A stretch of 64,000 nt of DNA from NCBI GenBank assembly GCA_019828595.1, contig JAHQRK010000008.1, positions 992,001 through 1,056,000 of the forward strand, in the 5' to 3' direction. Below, in pieces: positions 15,301-27,029 of this stretch. The notes beneath the pieces are model-generated. The model did no database searches, was not told the DNA's origin, and saw nothing but the letters and a program-made list of their open reading frames with translations. How positions within the stretch are numbered: position 1 is the stretch's first letter; each line of letters opens with the position of its first letter. This DNA is from Aphanomyces cochlioides. Its lineage: Eukaryota; Oomycota; Saprolegniomycetes; Saprolegniales; Verrucalvaceae. Position numbers and translations under genes: made by a program.

Positions 15301-18300
15301 TTCATGACAATAGAATTCATGAACAATCAAGCAATAAGCTACACTAGAGCTGCAAATGGAATTAAAACGAGCAAAATCGTAGGAATACAGCTCAAATCTA
15401 TAACCTAACAACAACGCAATAGAGCATACATATGCACGCAACCTAGACAGGGTGGCTTTTGTTCTCGCAGCAAGGGCAAGACCAAAGTCCATCGACAGCG
15501 GAAATTAGCCTCCATATGCCATACTATAATAGGATTGAAAAATGAACATGTATTCTGGTTTTATTCATAAATTTCGCAGTGTATGGATGCTTGGTTCATG
15601 TTGTCATTCCTCTTGAAATGGAAAATATAACCAATGACATTTCTCCATTTTTATATTTTTTAACCAATAATTAAATTCTTTGTACAACCAATCAAATCCT
15701 TTCAAATGCTATAAATGGATATTCCTCCCTGGGTCTCAAAATATAAGTTTTTGTATAGGACCCAGGTCAGGACCCACTGTGAATACAGGTACAATATCCA
15801 CTAGGTATCGGAGCTGTGGGACCCCGGAGGTCTCGTCAGGTCCGAGACTTATCCGGATGAAACCCAAGTTATTTTAAGTCCAGAGTGAAAATATCTTGGG
15901 TATTGCTCCTTCAGGTCCCACACCACTGATAGGCTAAAATATAACTTACATTTCCATCCACTGAAGATAAAAGTACACTTCATGACAATAGAATTCATGA
16001 ACAATCAAGCAATAAGCTACACTAGAGCTGCAAATGGAATTAAAACGAGCAAAATCGTAGGAATACAGCTCAAATCTATAACCTAACAACAACGCAATAG
16101 AGCATACATATGCACGCAACCTAGACAGGGTGGCTTTTGTTTCTCGCAGCAAGGGCAAGACCAAAGTCCATCGACAGCGGAAATTAGCCTCCATATGCCA
16201 TACTATAATAGGATTGAAAAATGAACATGTATTCTGGTTTTATTCATAAATTTCGCAGTGTATGGATGCTTGGTTCATGTTGTCATTCCTCTTGAAATGG
16301 AAAATATAACCAATGACATTTCTCCAATTTCATATTTTCTAACCAATAATTAAATTCTTTGTACAACCAATCAAATCCTTTCAAATGCTATAAATGGATA
16401 TTCCTCCCTGGGTCTCAAAATATAAGTTTTTGTATAGGACCCAGGCCAGGACCCACTGTGAATACAGGTACAATATCCACTAGGTATCGGAGCTGTGGGA
16501 CCCCGGAGGTCTCGTCAGGTCCGAGACTTATCCGGATGAAACCCAAGTTATTTTAAGTCCAGAGTGAAAATATCTTGGGTATTGCTCCTTCAGGTCCCAC
16601 ACCACTGATAGGCTAAAATATAACTTACATTTCCATCCACTGAAGATAAAAGTACACTTCATGACAATAGAATTCATGAACAATCAAGCAATAAGCTACA
16701 CTAGAGCTGCAAATGGAATTAAAACGAGCAAAATCGTAGGAATACAGCTCAAATCTATAACCTAACAACAACGCAATAGAGCATACATATGCACGCAACC
16801 TAGACAGGGTGGCTTTTGTTCTCGCAGCAAGGGCAAGACCAAAGTCCATCGACAGCGGAAATTAGCCTCCATATGCCATACTATAATAGGATTGAAAAAT
16901 GAACATGTATTCTGGTTTTATTCATAAATTTCGCAGTGTATGGATGCTTGGTTCATGTTGTCATTCCTCTTGAAATGGAAAATATAACCAATGACATTTC
17001 TCCAATTTCATATTTTCTAACCAATAATTAAATTCTTTGTACAACCAATCAAATCCTTTCAAATGCTATAAATGGATATTCCTCCCTGGGTCTCAAAATA
17101 TAAGTTTTTGTATAGGACCCAGGTCAGGACCCACTGTGAATACAGGTACAATATATCCACTAGGTATCGGAGCTGTGGGACCCCGGAGGTCTCGTCAGGT
17201 CCGAGACGTATCCGGATGAAACCCAAGTTATTTTAAGTCCAGAGTGAAAATATCTTGGGTATTGCTCCTTCAGGTCCCACACCACTGATAGGCTAAAATA
17301 TAACTTACATTTCCATCCACTGAAGATAAAAGTACACTTCATGACAATAGAATTCATGAACAATCAAGCAATAAGCTACACTAGAGCTGCAAATGGAATT
17401 AAAACGAGCAAAATCGTAGGAATACAGCTCAAATCTATAACCTAACAACAACGCAATAGAGCATACATATGCACGCAACCTAGACAGGGTGGCTTTTGTT
17501 CTCGCAGCAAGGGCAAGACCAAAGTCCATCGACAGCGGAAATTAGCCTCCATATGCCATACTATAATAGGATTGAAAAATGAACATGTATTCTGGTTTTA
17601 TTCATAAATTTCGCAGTGCAAGGATGCTTGGTTCATGTTGTCATTCCTCTTGAAATGGAAAATATAACCAATGACATTTCTCCAATTTCATATTTTCTAA
17701 CCAATAATTAAATTCTTTGTACAACCAATCAAATCCTTTCAAATGCTATAAATGGATATTCCTCCCTGGGTCTCAAAATATAAGTTTTTGTATAGGACCC
17801 AGGTCAGGACCCACTGTGAATACAGGTACAATATCCACTAGGTATCGGAGCTGTGGGACCCCGGAGGTCTCGTCAGGTCCGAGACTTATCCGGATGAAAC
17901 CCAAGTTATTTTAAGTCCAGAGTGAAAATATCTTGGGTATTGCTCCTTCAGGTCCCACACCACTGATAGGCTAAAATATAACTTACATTTCCATCCACTG
18001 AAGATAAAAGTACACTTCATGACAATAGAATTCATGAACAATCAAGCAATAAGCTACACTAGAGCTGCAAATGGAATTAAAACGAGCAAAATCGTAGGAA
18101 TACAGCTCAAATCTATAACCTAACAACAACGCAATAGAGCATACATATACACGCAACCTAGACAGGGTGGCTTTTGTTCTCGCAGCAAGGGCAAGACCAA
18201 AGTCCATCGACAGCGGAAATTAGCCTCCATATGCCATACTATAATAGGATTGAAAAATGAACATGTATTCTGGTTTTATTCATAAATTTCGCAGTGTATG

Positions 18301-21300
18301 GATGCTTGGTTCATGTTGTCATTCCTCTTGAAATGGAAAATATAACCAATGACATTTCTCCAATTTCATATTTTCTAACCAATAATTAAATTCTTTGTAC
18401 AACCAATCAAATCCTTTCAAATGCTATAAATGGATATTCCTCCCTGGGTCTCAAAATATAAGTTTTTGTATAGGACCCAGGCCAGGACCCACTGTGAATA
18501 CAGGTACAATATCCACTAGGTATCGGAGCTGTGGGACCCCGGAGGTCTCGTCAGGTCCGAGACGTATCCGGATGAAACCCAAGTTATTTTAAGTCCAGAG
18601 TGAAAATATCTTGGGTATTGCTCCTTCAGGTCCCACACCACTGATAGGCTAAAATATAACTTACATTTCCATCCACTGAAGATAAAAGTACACTTCATGA
18701 CAATAGAATTCATGAACAATCAAGCAATAAGCTACACTAGAGCTGCAAATGGAATTAAAACGAGCAAAATCGTAGGAATACAGCTCAAATCTATAACCTA
18801 ACAACAACGCAATAGAGCATACATATGCACGCAACCTAGACAGGGTGGCTTTTGTTCTCGCAGCAAGGGCAAGACCAAAGTCCATCGACAGCGGAAATTA
18901 GCCTCCATATGCCATACTATAATAGGATTGAAAAATGAACATGTATTCTGGTTTTATTCATAAATTTCGCAGTGTATGGATGCTTGGTTCATGTTGTCAT
19001 TCCTCTTGAAATGGAAAATATAACCAATGACATTTCTCCAATTTCATATTTTCTAACCAATAATTAAATTCTTTGTACAACCAATCAAATCCTTTCAAAT
19101 GCTATAAATGGATATTCCTCCCTGGGTCTCAAAATATAAGTTTTTGTATAGGACCCAGGTCAGGACCCACTGTGAATACAGGTACAATATCCACTAGGTA
19201 TCGGAGCTGTGGGACCCCGGAGGTCTCGTCAGGTCCGAGACTTATCCGGATGAAACCCAAGTTATTTTAAGTCCAGAGTGAAAATATCTTGGGTATTGCT
19301 CCTTCAGGTCCCACACCACTGATAGGCTAAAATATAACTTACATTTCCATCCACTGAAGATAAAAGTACACTTCATGACAATAGAATTCATGAACAATCA
19401 AGCAATAAGCTACACTAGAGCTGCAAATGGAATTAAAACGAGCAAAATCGTAGGAATACAGCTCAAATCTATAACCTAACAACAACGCAATAGAGCATAC
19501 ATATGCACGCAACCTAGACAGGGTGGCTTTTGTTCTCGCAGCAAGGGCAAGACCAAAGTCCATCGACAGCGGAAATTAGCCTCCATATGCCATACTATAA
19601 TAGGATTGAAAAATGAACATGTATTCTGGTTTTATTCATAAATTTCGCAGTGCAAGGATGCTTGGTTCATGTTGTCATTCCTCTTGAAATGGAAAATATA
19701 ACCAATGACATTTCTCCAATTTCATATTTTCTAACCAATAATTAAATTCTTTGTACAACCAATCAAATCCTTTCAAATGCTATAAATGGATATTCCTCCC
19801 TGGGTCTCAAAATATAAGTTTTTGTATAGGACCCAGGTCAGGACCCACTGTGAATACAGGTACAATATCCACTAGGTATCGGAGCTGTGGGACCCCGGAG
19901 GTCTCGTCAGGTCCGAGACGTATCCGGATGAAACCCAAGTTATTTTAAGTCCAGAGTGAAAATATCTTGGGTATTGCTCCTTCAGGTCCCACACCACTGA
20001 TAGGCTAAAATATAACTTACATTTCCATCCACTGAAGATAAAAGTACACTTCATGACAATAGAATTCATGAACAATCAAGCAATAAGCTACACTAGAGCT
20101 GCAAATGGAATTAAAACGAGCAAAATCGTAGGAATACAGCTCAAATCTATAACCTAACAACAACGCAATAGAGCATACATATGCACGCAACCTAGACAGG
20201 GTGGCTTTTGTTCTCGCAGCAAGGGCAAGACCAAAGTCCATCGACAGCGGAAATTAGCCTCCATATGCCATACTATAATAGGATTGAAAAATGAACATGT
20301 ATTCTGGTTTTATTCATAAATTTCGCAGTGCAAGGATGCTTGGTTCATGTTGTCATTCCTCTTGAAATGGAAAATATAACCAATGACATTTCTCCAATTT
20401 CATATTTTCTAACCAATAATTAAATTCTTTGTACAACCAATCAAATCCTTTCAAATGCTATAAATGGATATTCCTCCCTGGGTCTCAAAATATAAGTTTT
20501 TGTATAGGACCCAGGCCAGGACCCACTGTGAATACAGGTACAATATCCACTAGGTATCGGAGCTGTGGGACCCCGGAGGTCTCGTCAGGTCCGAGACTTA
20601 TCCGGATGAAACCCAAGTTATTTTAAGTCCAGAGTGAAAATATCTTGGGTATTGCTCCTTCAGGTCCCACACCACTGATAGGCTAAAATATAACTTACAT
20701 TTCCATCCACTGAAGATAAAAGTACACTTCATGACAATAGAATTCATGAACAATCAAGCAATAAGCTACACTAGAGCTGCAAATGGAATTAAAACGAGCA
20801 AAATCGTAGGAATACAGCTCAAATCTATAACCTAACAACAACGCAATAGAGCATACATATGCACGCAACCTAGACAGGGTGGCTTTTGTTCTCGCAGCAA
20901 GGGCAAGACCAAAGTCCATCGACAGCGGAAATTAGCCTCCATATGCCATACTATAATAGGATTGAAAAATGAACATGTATTCTGGTTTTATTCATAAATT
21001 TCGCAGTGTATGGATGCTTGGTTCATGTTGTCATTCCTCTTGAAATGGAAAATATAACCAATGACATTTCTCCAATTTCATATTTTCTAACCAATAATTA
21101 AATTCTTTGTACAACCAATCAAATCCTTTCAAATGCTATAAATGGATATTCCTCCCTGGGTCTCAAAATATAAGTTTTTGTATAGGACCCAGGTCAGGAC
21201 CCACTGTGAATACAGGTACAATATCCACTAGGTATCGGAGCTGTGGGACCCCGGAGGTCTCGTCAGGTCCGAGACGTATCCGGATGAAACCCAAGTTATT

Positions 21301-21910
21301 TTAAGTCCAGAGTGAAAATATCTTGGGTATTGCTCCTTCAGGTCCCACACCACTGATAGGCTAAAATATAACTTACATTTCCATCCACTGAAGATAAAAG
21401 TACACTTCATGACAATAGAATTCATGAACAATCAAGCAATAAGCTACACTAGAGCTGCAAATGGAATTAAAACGAGCAAAATCGTAGGAATACAGCTCAA
21501 ATCTATAACCTAACAACAACGCAATAGAGCATACATATGCACGCAACCTAGACAGGGTGGCTTTTGTTCTCGCAGCAAGGGCAAGACCAAAGTCCATCGA
21601 CAGCGGAAATTAGCCTCCATATGCCATACTATAATAGGATTGAAAAATGAACATGTATTCTGGTTTTATTCATAAATTTCGCAGTGTATGGATGCTTGGT
21701 TCATGTTGTCATTCCTCTTGAAATGGAAAATATAACCAATGGCATTTCTCCAATTTCATATTTTCTAACCAATAATTAAATTCTTTGTACAACCAATCAA
21801 ATCTTTTCAAATGCTATAAATGGATATTCCTCCCTGGGTCTCAAAATATAAGCTTTTGTATAGGACCCAGGTCAGGACCCACTGTGAATACAGGTACATT
21901 ATCCACTATG

Positions 21911-22344
21911 TATTGTGGTTTTAATACAACACTGGCATACAAATTTTAAGTTAAAAGAAATTGAATGTTTCGTACATATTTTCAAACATTTCAAACGTTT
22001 TATATTACACTAAATAAGGGTCATGATCGACGGTAATGCTTGCGTAAACCTTAAATAGTGTACGTGTAAATAAATTGACATTTTCGAGAAATGTCAAAAT
22101 TCCAGTTTTGGACGTAAAGGACAATATAAGCGAACTTTTATCCGACGACTTCCGGATACTGAGGGTGATTGCCCGACGAAAATCGAGTATATTCACAACA
22201 AAGTCCTAAATGGGCATACAGTCAGCTTGATAGAAAATTTCAGTGCGATCACTCCACCACATTCCCGACACGTGTCGGCTACACCGCAATAATGTTTGAT
22301 TGGATATAATTCTATGAGTTGCTTTGCTTTCGCAAAATCCTCAA
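21911..22344. other. junction after the array, no gene recognised
   Basis: The last repeat copy decays at about 21890-21915, just before the closing helix of the RNA candidate would begin. The AT-rich sequence that follows contains only short unsupported ORFs. Confidence 0.6.
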
Positions 22345-22463
22345 CATGAATGCAGGTGCAGCGCAATGCCGGACGACCACCATCGAGGATTTGCGAGACA
22401 ACAGAATCTCTGAAGCGACGAAAAAGAGTTACAAGAGCACCATGAATCAAATAAAGAAATCTC
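22345..22463 (+). pseudogene. N-terminal fragment of a Crypton-like tyrosine recombinase
   Basis: An ATG at 22345 opens about 38 codons ending in RISEATKKSYKS and NQIKK. The same pattern (RISEPTRAGYRS, then NQMKKW) begins the recombinase gene at 61.6 kb in this window, so the two are probably homologous core-binding N-termini. The frame then runs directly into Ser/Pro-rich sequence of the copia integrase-RT hinge type. It therefore looks like the start of a recombinase gene cut by a truncated retrotransposon. No catalytic part is present here. Confidence 0.4.
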
Positions 22464-24301
22464 CTGCGGACATTCCATTGCCGTCATCACCTTCACAAGG
22501 ACCAATGTCTCGCACGGACACTCCTACTGTCACTTCTGAGTTTGTTCCCGTCATGATGCCTACTCCGGTATCGACAGACTCGCCTTCGTTTGACGAAGAT
22601 GCGCTTTGTGAACAGTTTGAGTCCTTGGCACTCAGTTTGTTTCGCCTTAAACCTGAGGCAAACTCTGATGTTGATTAACATCAAATGAGCAAGCAACATC
22701 GACTTCTCGTTGCTTTAGCCTTGCAATCAACCGGGCTACCTTCGACTATACGTCAAGCCCATGCTTCACCAGAGAAACATGAATGGATTAAGGCTACTGA
22801 TGCCGAATACAATTCATTGATGCAACACAATACTTGGACTCTGTGTGAACTTCCACCTAACCGTACACCCATTGGATGTCGATGGATTTTTACGAAGAAG
22901 TACGCTGCTGATGGTACTTTGTCACGCTACAAAGCACGCCTTGTTGCTCAAGGTTTTACTCAAGTTGCTGGCGTTGACTACACTGAAGTGTTTGCTCCCG
23001 TAATCCGCAATTCGAGCATACGTTTTCTACTTGCTCTTGCTGCGATGAGCTCTATGCATATCTGCCACATGGATGTGCAAACTGCTTTCCTCAATGGAAA
23101 CCTCCAAGAAACACTTTACATGAAGCAACCTCCGGGATATGTCCAACCTGGCTCAGAACATCCTGTCTGCCGTTTGAACAAGAGCATTTATGGACTTAAA
23201 CAATCTTCCCGTGAATGGAACTCTGCATTGGATTCTTACTTTAAGTCACAACGCTTCAAGCAAATTAAGTCTGATCCATGCATCTACTTCCGACGTACAC
23301 CCCAAGGTTTAGTTTTGGTGGGCGTATATGTCGACAACTTCATCCTTCTGTCCACACAGTCCAACTTAATGGACTCCACCAAGCGTGCCTTATCCGCTCG
23401 CTATACCATGAAGGACTTGGGAACCTTAACCTACTGCCTCGGCATCGAAGTTGAACGCCTTGAGGATGGTTCCATTCTACTTCACCAAAGTCGGTATATC
23501 TCCGACATAATTGCTAAGCATGGCCTTGCCGACTGCAATCCGATTTCAACACCTCAGGACAGCCATACAACCTCTTTCCAATCGTCAAGTTCTACATCCT
23601 CGTTGCCATTTCGCACTGTGGTGGGCGAACTAGTCTATCTCACGAGACAACACGTCCTGATATCGCTTTTACTGTTAGATTGCTTTCACGGCACCTCAAC
23701 AACCCTGAAGAAGAACACCAACATATCGATAAGCGTGTACTCCGCTATCTTCAAGGAACAAAAGACTATGGAATACGCTACACCAAGCAAGACTCATCCG
23801 AATATGTCATTGAGCTATTCGTCGATGCCGACTATGCCAATGATGCATCCACTCGCAGATCCATCTCAGGCTATTTTCTATTCCTGAATGGATGTTTGAT
23901 CTCGTGGAAATTCAAACTTCAAAACATTGTTGCTTTGTCCACTTCCGAAGCCAAATACATCTCAATGTCTAATAGACTCCAAGAAGCACTATGGCTCAAG
24001 TCATTACTAAGAACTCAAGTTTTCTGTGAAACTGCCCATCATCGTTTATGAAGACAACCAAAGTACAATCAAGATGGCCGAAAACTCAACCCTTCAACAA
24101 CGAACGAAGCACATCGATGTTCGTCATCACTTCATTCGAGACTTAGTCCGCGAGCACATCATCAAGATCAACTATTGCTCCACTAACGAAATGCTTGCTG
24201 ACATGCTGACTAAAGCATTGCCTCGACCAAAGTTTCAAGAATATCTCTCGAAAGTCATGACCTCTCTCTCTCACTACACCGAAGAAGAAAGTTTCAATTA
24301 G
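22464..24301 (+). pseudogene. copia pol remnant: reverse transcriptase and RNase H
   Basis: The copia RT signature runs from about 22770 to 23640: the W-x-F-x-x-K region, the RLVAQGF block and the DVQTAFLNG motif. The RNase H part follows, with DAD, ALSTSEAKY and the terminal KHIDVRHHF/DMLTKAL blocks. The product would copy element RNA into DNA. It is broken: an in-frame TAA at 22676, a frameshift near 23650, another near 24020, and the catalytic YVDD box reads YVDN (about 23330). These lesions plus missing gag and integrase make autonomous activity very unlikely. Confidence 0.88.
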
Positions 24302-24308
24302 GGGGGAA

Positions 24309-24453
24309 TGTTGAGACTTCTAGATTGTAATCTCAACTTTCACATTCGAGAAAGGTCTCTTAACTACTACGTAGTATAAAACCACTACCATATTGCATGT
24401 TCCAGAAGACTCCAGAAGACAAACGAAGACAAACGAAGACCGCAGAATTCACA
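24309..24453 (+). repeat. putative 3' LTR of the copia remnant
   Basis: It starts with TGTTGAGA directly after the purine tract and stop codon. It includes a TATAAAA at about 24376 and two short tandem duplications (24401-24440), which is typical of an LTR. The right end is a guess at a terminal CA; no second LTR is available for comparison. Confidence 0.45.
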
Positions 24454-24613
24454 CTAGGCCTAGCTAGCTTTAATGTTAACCATCTAATTCACTTTCCAAT
24501 TTCCCTTCTAGACAAGGATGTCCATGGCTTTTCTCGTGCGTTAAGCAGTCAAGACGATTTCGAGCTGGAATTGTTTGTAGATTGGCTAAAATTGCGTCAT
24601 TTTTGACACAGCC

Positions 24614-25018
24614 ATGACTGCGACACCGAATTTGGCGACTGGAGCAGCAGCAGCGTCGGCTCTTGCTGCAAGTGCCGAGGTTGCTTTGGCGTACAAACAG
24701 AAGAAATCTACCCGTCATTCGCTCAACGAACTGGACGCTGAGCGTTTGGAAGCATGGGAGGAGTCGATTGAAGTCCTGCGGGAAAGCTTGCTTTATGAGG
24801 ATACGACTCAGTATCGAGCAGGAAGTGCACTTCCACAACACACTGCCATTTCTCAAGCTGTCCACAGTGTCGCATTTGTCAAAATCATGATGACTCAAAG
24901 CTTAACAAGGAAGTCTTCAATATTTTCAACGTCTGCTCTTTTCACGCCCCTTCGAATAGGCAGTTCTCATGCAAACTCACCCTTCATTTCTAGACTATCA
25001 TCAACTCGTACTTTTTAG
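24614..25018 (+). CDS. hypothetical protein, Ala-rich N-terminus
   Basis: This is an open frame of 134 codons from ATG 24614. The N-terminus is Ala-rich, followed by a charged stretch (about residues 30-65) that could be helical. The distal part is Ser/Arg-rich and less protein-like, so an intron or an earlier true end near 24890 is possible. I recognise no family. It sits just downstream of the copia LTR, which may have replaced its promoter. Confidence 0.3.
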   Translation: MTATPNLATGAAAASALAASAEVALAYKQKKSTRHSLNELDAERLEAWEESIEVLRESLLYEDTTQYRAGSALPQHTAISQAVHSVAFVKIMMTQSLTRKSSIFSTSALFTPLRIGSSHANSPFISRLSSTRTF

Positions 25019-25815
25019 TCACTTGCATATTAAAAGCATCGCATGATATACTCTAGCATGGTGTAGTTTGTCTTGATCGATATACAAGTTGAAACCATTA
25101 CTTTGACATATCTCGATTGAATGATACATTCTCACTGAGTCTCCCCTCTTTTCGATTGCCATTTGCGAACGGTGACATGCAAATTTCATTAAAAAAAACT
25201 ACCCTAAGATTTGCATTTCCATGAGCAATAAATCCTCTAAGCAATGTCGTATCAGGGTTTGAACTCTGTTGAATCAGACTTGCCACAATCATTACATTAT
25301 ATTGAAGTCACTCGTATGTTTTGCAATTGACGATGAAGCTGTCATGAGTGAGCTCCTCGGATTTTCTCAAGCAGTCGATTCACAATGTGTTTTGCCACTG
25401 TGTTTGGACTGACAGCTTGTTTTTGCAATTGACTTCTTTCGTCGTACCATCCATCAAATGAGAAAGCAATGTGCAATAATGGCGAGGCTTTTCTCGTGTG
25501 AATATGCTGGGTTTGGCTGTCAACATCACTTGCGATTGCTTGATATATCGCTCAGATGACAGTGGGAATGACGGCCAATTTGTTAGTTCAGTTTATGATA
25601 CCGTATCTCTTTCAATGCTGGAATTTCATCGGTCGACAACTTTAAGACAGCATTGACATAAACAGCATAGAAGACTCAAGGTAAATCGACAATTTTGAAG
25701 TATGTCCTATTTTCGGCGCTATATCTTGGATTCAGTATAGTAGCTCAGCCGACTTTTAGCCGACGTTAGTCTTTACAGTTTTACACTGTACTCAATGAAC
25801 AATTAGAAAAGCAGT
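25019..25815. other. intergenic, nothing recognised
   Basis: No supported gene or RNA is seen. The last eight bases (25808-25815, AAAGCAGT) are the left target-site duplication of the element that follows. Confidence 0.6.
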
Positions 25816-27021
25816 CGGACTTTTGCCAAAAGTGGGGACTATTTTACTAATTTTACCAAAAGTGGGACAATTATGTCAAAAGTGGGGGCTGAATGATAGA
25901 AAGTGGGGGCTGAATGATAGAAAGTGGGGGCCTCACCAAAAGTTTCTGATGGCCCCCACATTTGAAAATCTTCTTCTCCGTGGCCCCCACTAATGAAGAA
26001 AGTCAGGTTTCCCTGTTCAAAGTGTGATGCCACAATTTCTAGCAAGCACAACATGAAAGTTCATCAAACACGACGAATTTGCAAGGAAAACCGAAACACA
26101 AATCTTCGGAAAAAACGGCCTACAATGTAATGCCGCAAAGAAGGTAGAGAGGGCAAGGGATGTAGAGTGTAAGCGCAACAAGTACGTTCCCAAGTTGAAA
26201 ATATGTATTATCTGCCAATCTACAGCAAGAAAATCATGTTCTTGTACAGAGCAAGGCCTTGCCCTGGCGGTCCACCTTGGATGATGTCTTCTTCGTTTAC
26301 CATGGCAATTCTTCCATTGACTGTCGGGTCACACTAATTAGGCGAATTCCATACTATATATTAATTTTAACATTAAGGGCCTGTTCGGCACCCACATTAT
26401 TTTCTTTTTCAATATTCAAAAATCATGAAATATTTTATTTCATGATATTGATATAGAGTTGTGTTCGTATGCCCCGAATAATTTAATAGAATTATTTTTA
26501 TTAAATTATTCGGTTTTAAAAAACTATGAAGCCATTTTCTTCAAGACGAATGAATCAGTCGGCTCCATGCGCACGCTTCGGTAGAGTCGACTGCTAGGTG
26601 TAACTAGGCTAAAAAGCTTCAGTACATAAGCTGCTTCATTCAATGCATATGTACGTCATGGTCCGTTGCACGTGTGTGCGGTGGACTGCAGTGAACCTAC
26701 GACCAATGCTCCTCGATCCATGTTCCCCGTCCACAAAAACAAATATCATGATAAAAATATACATGGTCAGACCTGAATATTAATATCATGATATTCATGG
26801 CCTGTTTTCATGATATTTCGAGTGTCTCCGAACACACGAAAATTACAAAATATCACAATAATTTCATGACATCCGAACACGCTCTAATTTAAATAATTGC
26901 CCCCACTGTTGGAAATTCCCAAAATCAAAAAGCCCCACTTTTGTGAAAGCCCCCACTTTTGACATAATTGTCCCACTTTTGTTAAAATTAGTAAAATAGT
27001 CCCCACTTTTGGCAAAAGCCC
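25816..27021. mobile_element. non-autonomous TIR transposon, 8-bp TSD (hAT-like), 1.2 kb
   Basis: The ends are inverted repeats of about 70-75 bp. The left copy (25816-25891) and the right copy (26949-27021) both contain repeated CCAAAAGTGGG-type blocks. AAAGCAGT flanks both sides (25808-25815 and 27022-27029), an 8-bp duplication typical of hAT elements. No transposase frame exists inside. A 21-bp unit is tandemly duplicated near 25884-25926, and a separate MITE occupies 26377-26884. Confidence 0.8.
26377..26884. mobile_element. PIF/Harbinger-type MITE nested in the hAT-like element
   Basis: The 508-bp element starts GGGCCTGTTCGG and ends CCGAACACGCTC, which are imperfect inverted ends. It is flanked by TAA on both sides (26374-26376 and 26885-26887). 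A 3-bp T(A/T)A duplication with GGGCCTGTT-like ends is characteristic of PIF/Harbinger (Tourist-like) MITEs. The interior is AT-rich with repeated CATGATAT blocks and no coding capacity. Confidence 0.75.
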
Positions 27022-27029
27022 AAAGCAGT

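Larger units (their letters stand above)
1..21910 (+). repeat. 678-bp tandem repeat array, 32 full copies plus a partial copy
   Basis: Units start at 1, 679, 1357 and so on with a 678-bp period. The period is 677 once (a 1-base deletion in copy 12 near 7831) and 679 and 680 around copies 24-26 (small insertions near 16141 and 17155). Copy 32 starts at 21021; a 33rd begins at 21699 and loses similarity near 21910. Copies are nearly identical, differing at a handful of sites. The array is open at the left edge, so its full length is unknown. Each unit holds a promoter-like block (offset 38-123) and a strongly self-complementary segment (offset 135-329). Short ORFs of 65 and 74 codons recur in the units but look like by-products of homogenisation. 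Confidence 0.98.
22464..24453 (+). mobile_element. 5'-truncated Ty1/copia LTR retrotransposon
   Basis: Only the hinge, reverse transcriptase, RNase H, a purine-rich tract (24302-24308) and a 3' LTR-like segment starting TGTTGAGA are present. Gag, protease, integrase and the 5' LTR are missing. The left boundary is placed where recombinase-like sequence gives way to copia hinge sequence; the right boundary is uncertain. Confidence 0.8.

Noticed and set aside
1..21910. CRISPR array or rDNA/5S cluster
   Set aside because: There are no short repeats with unique spacers. No 5S, 18S/28S or U1-U6 conserved motif is visible in the unit on either strand.
24476..24898. 140-codon minus-strand ORF
   Set aside because: It overlaps the plus-strand frame at 24614-25018 and the region after the LTR, with no recognisable domain.
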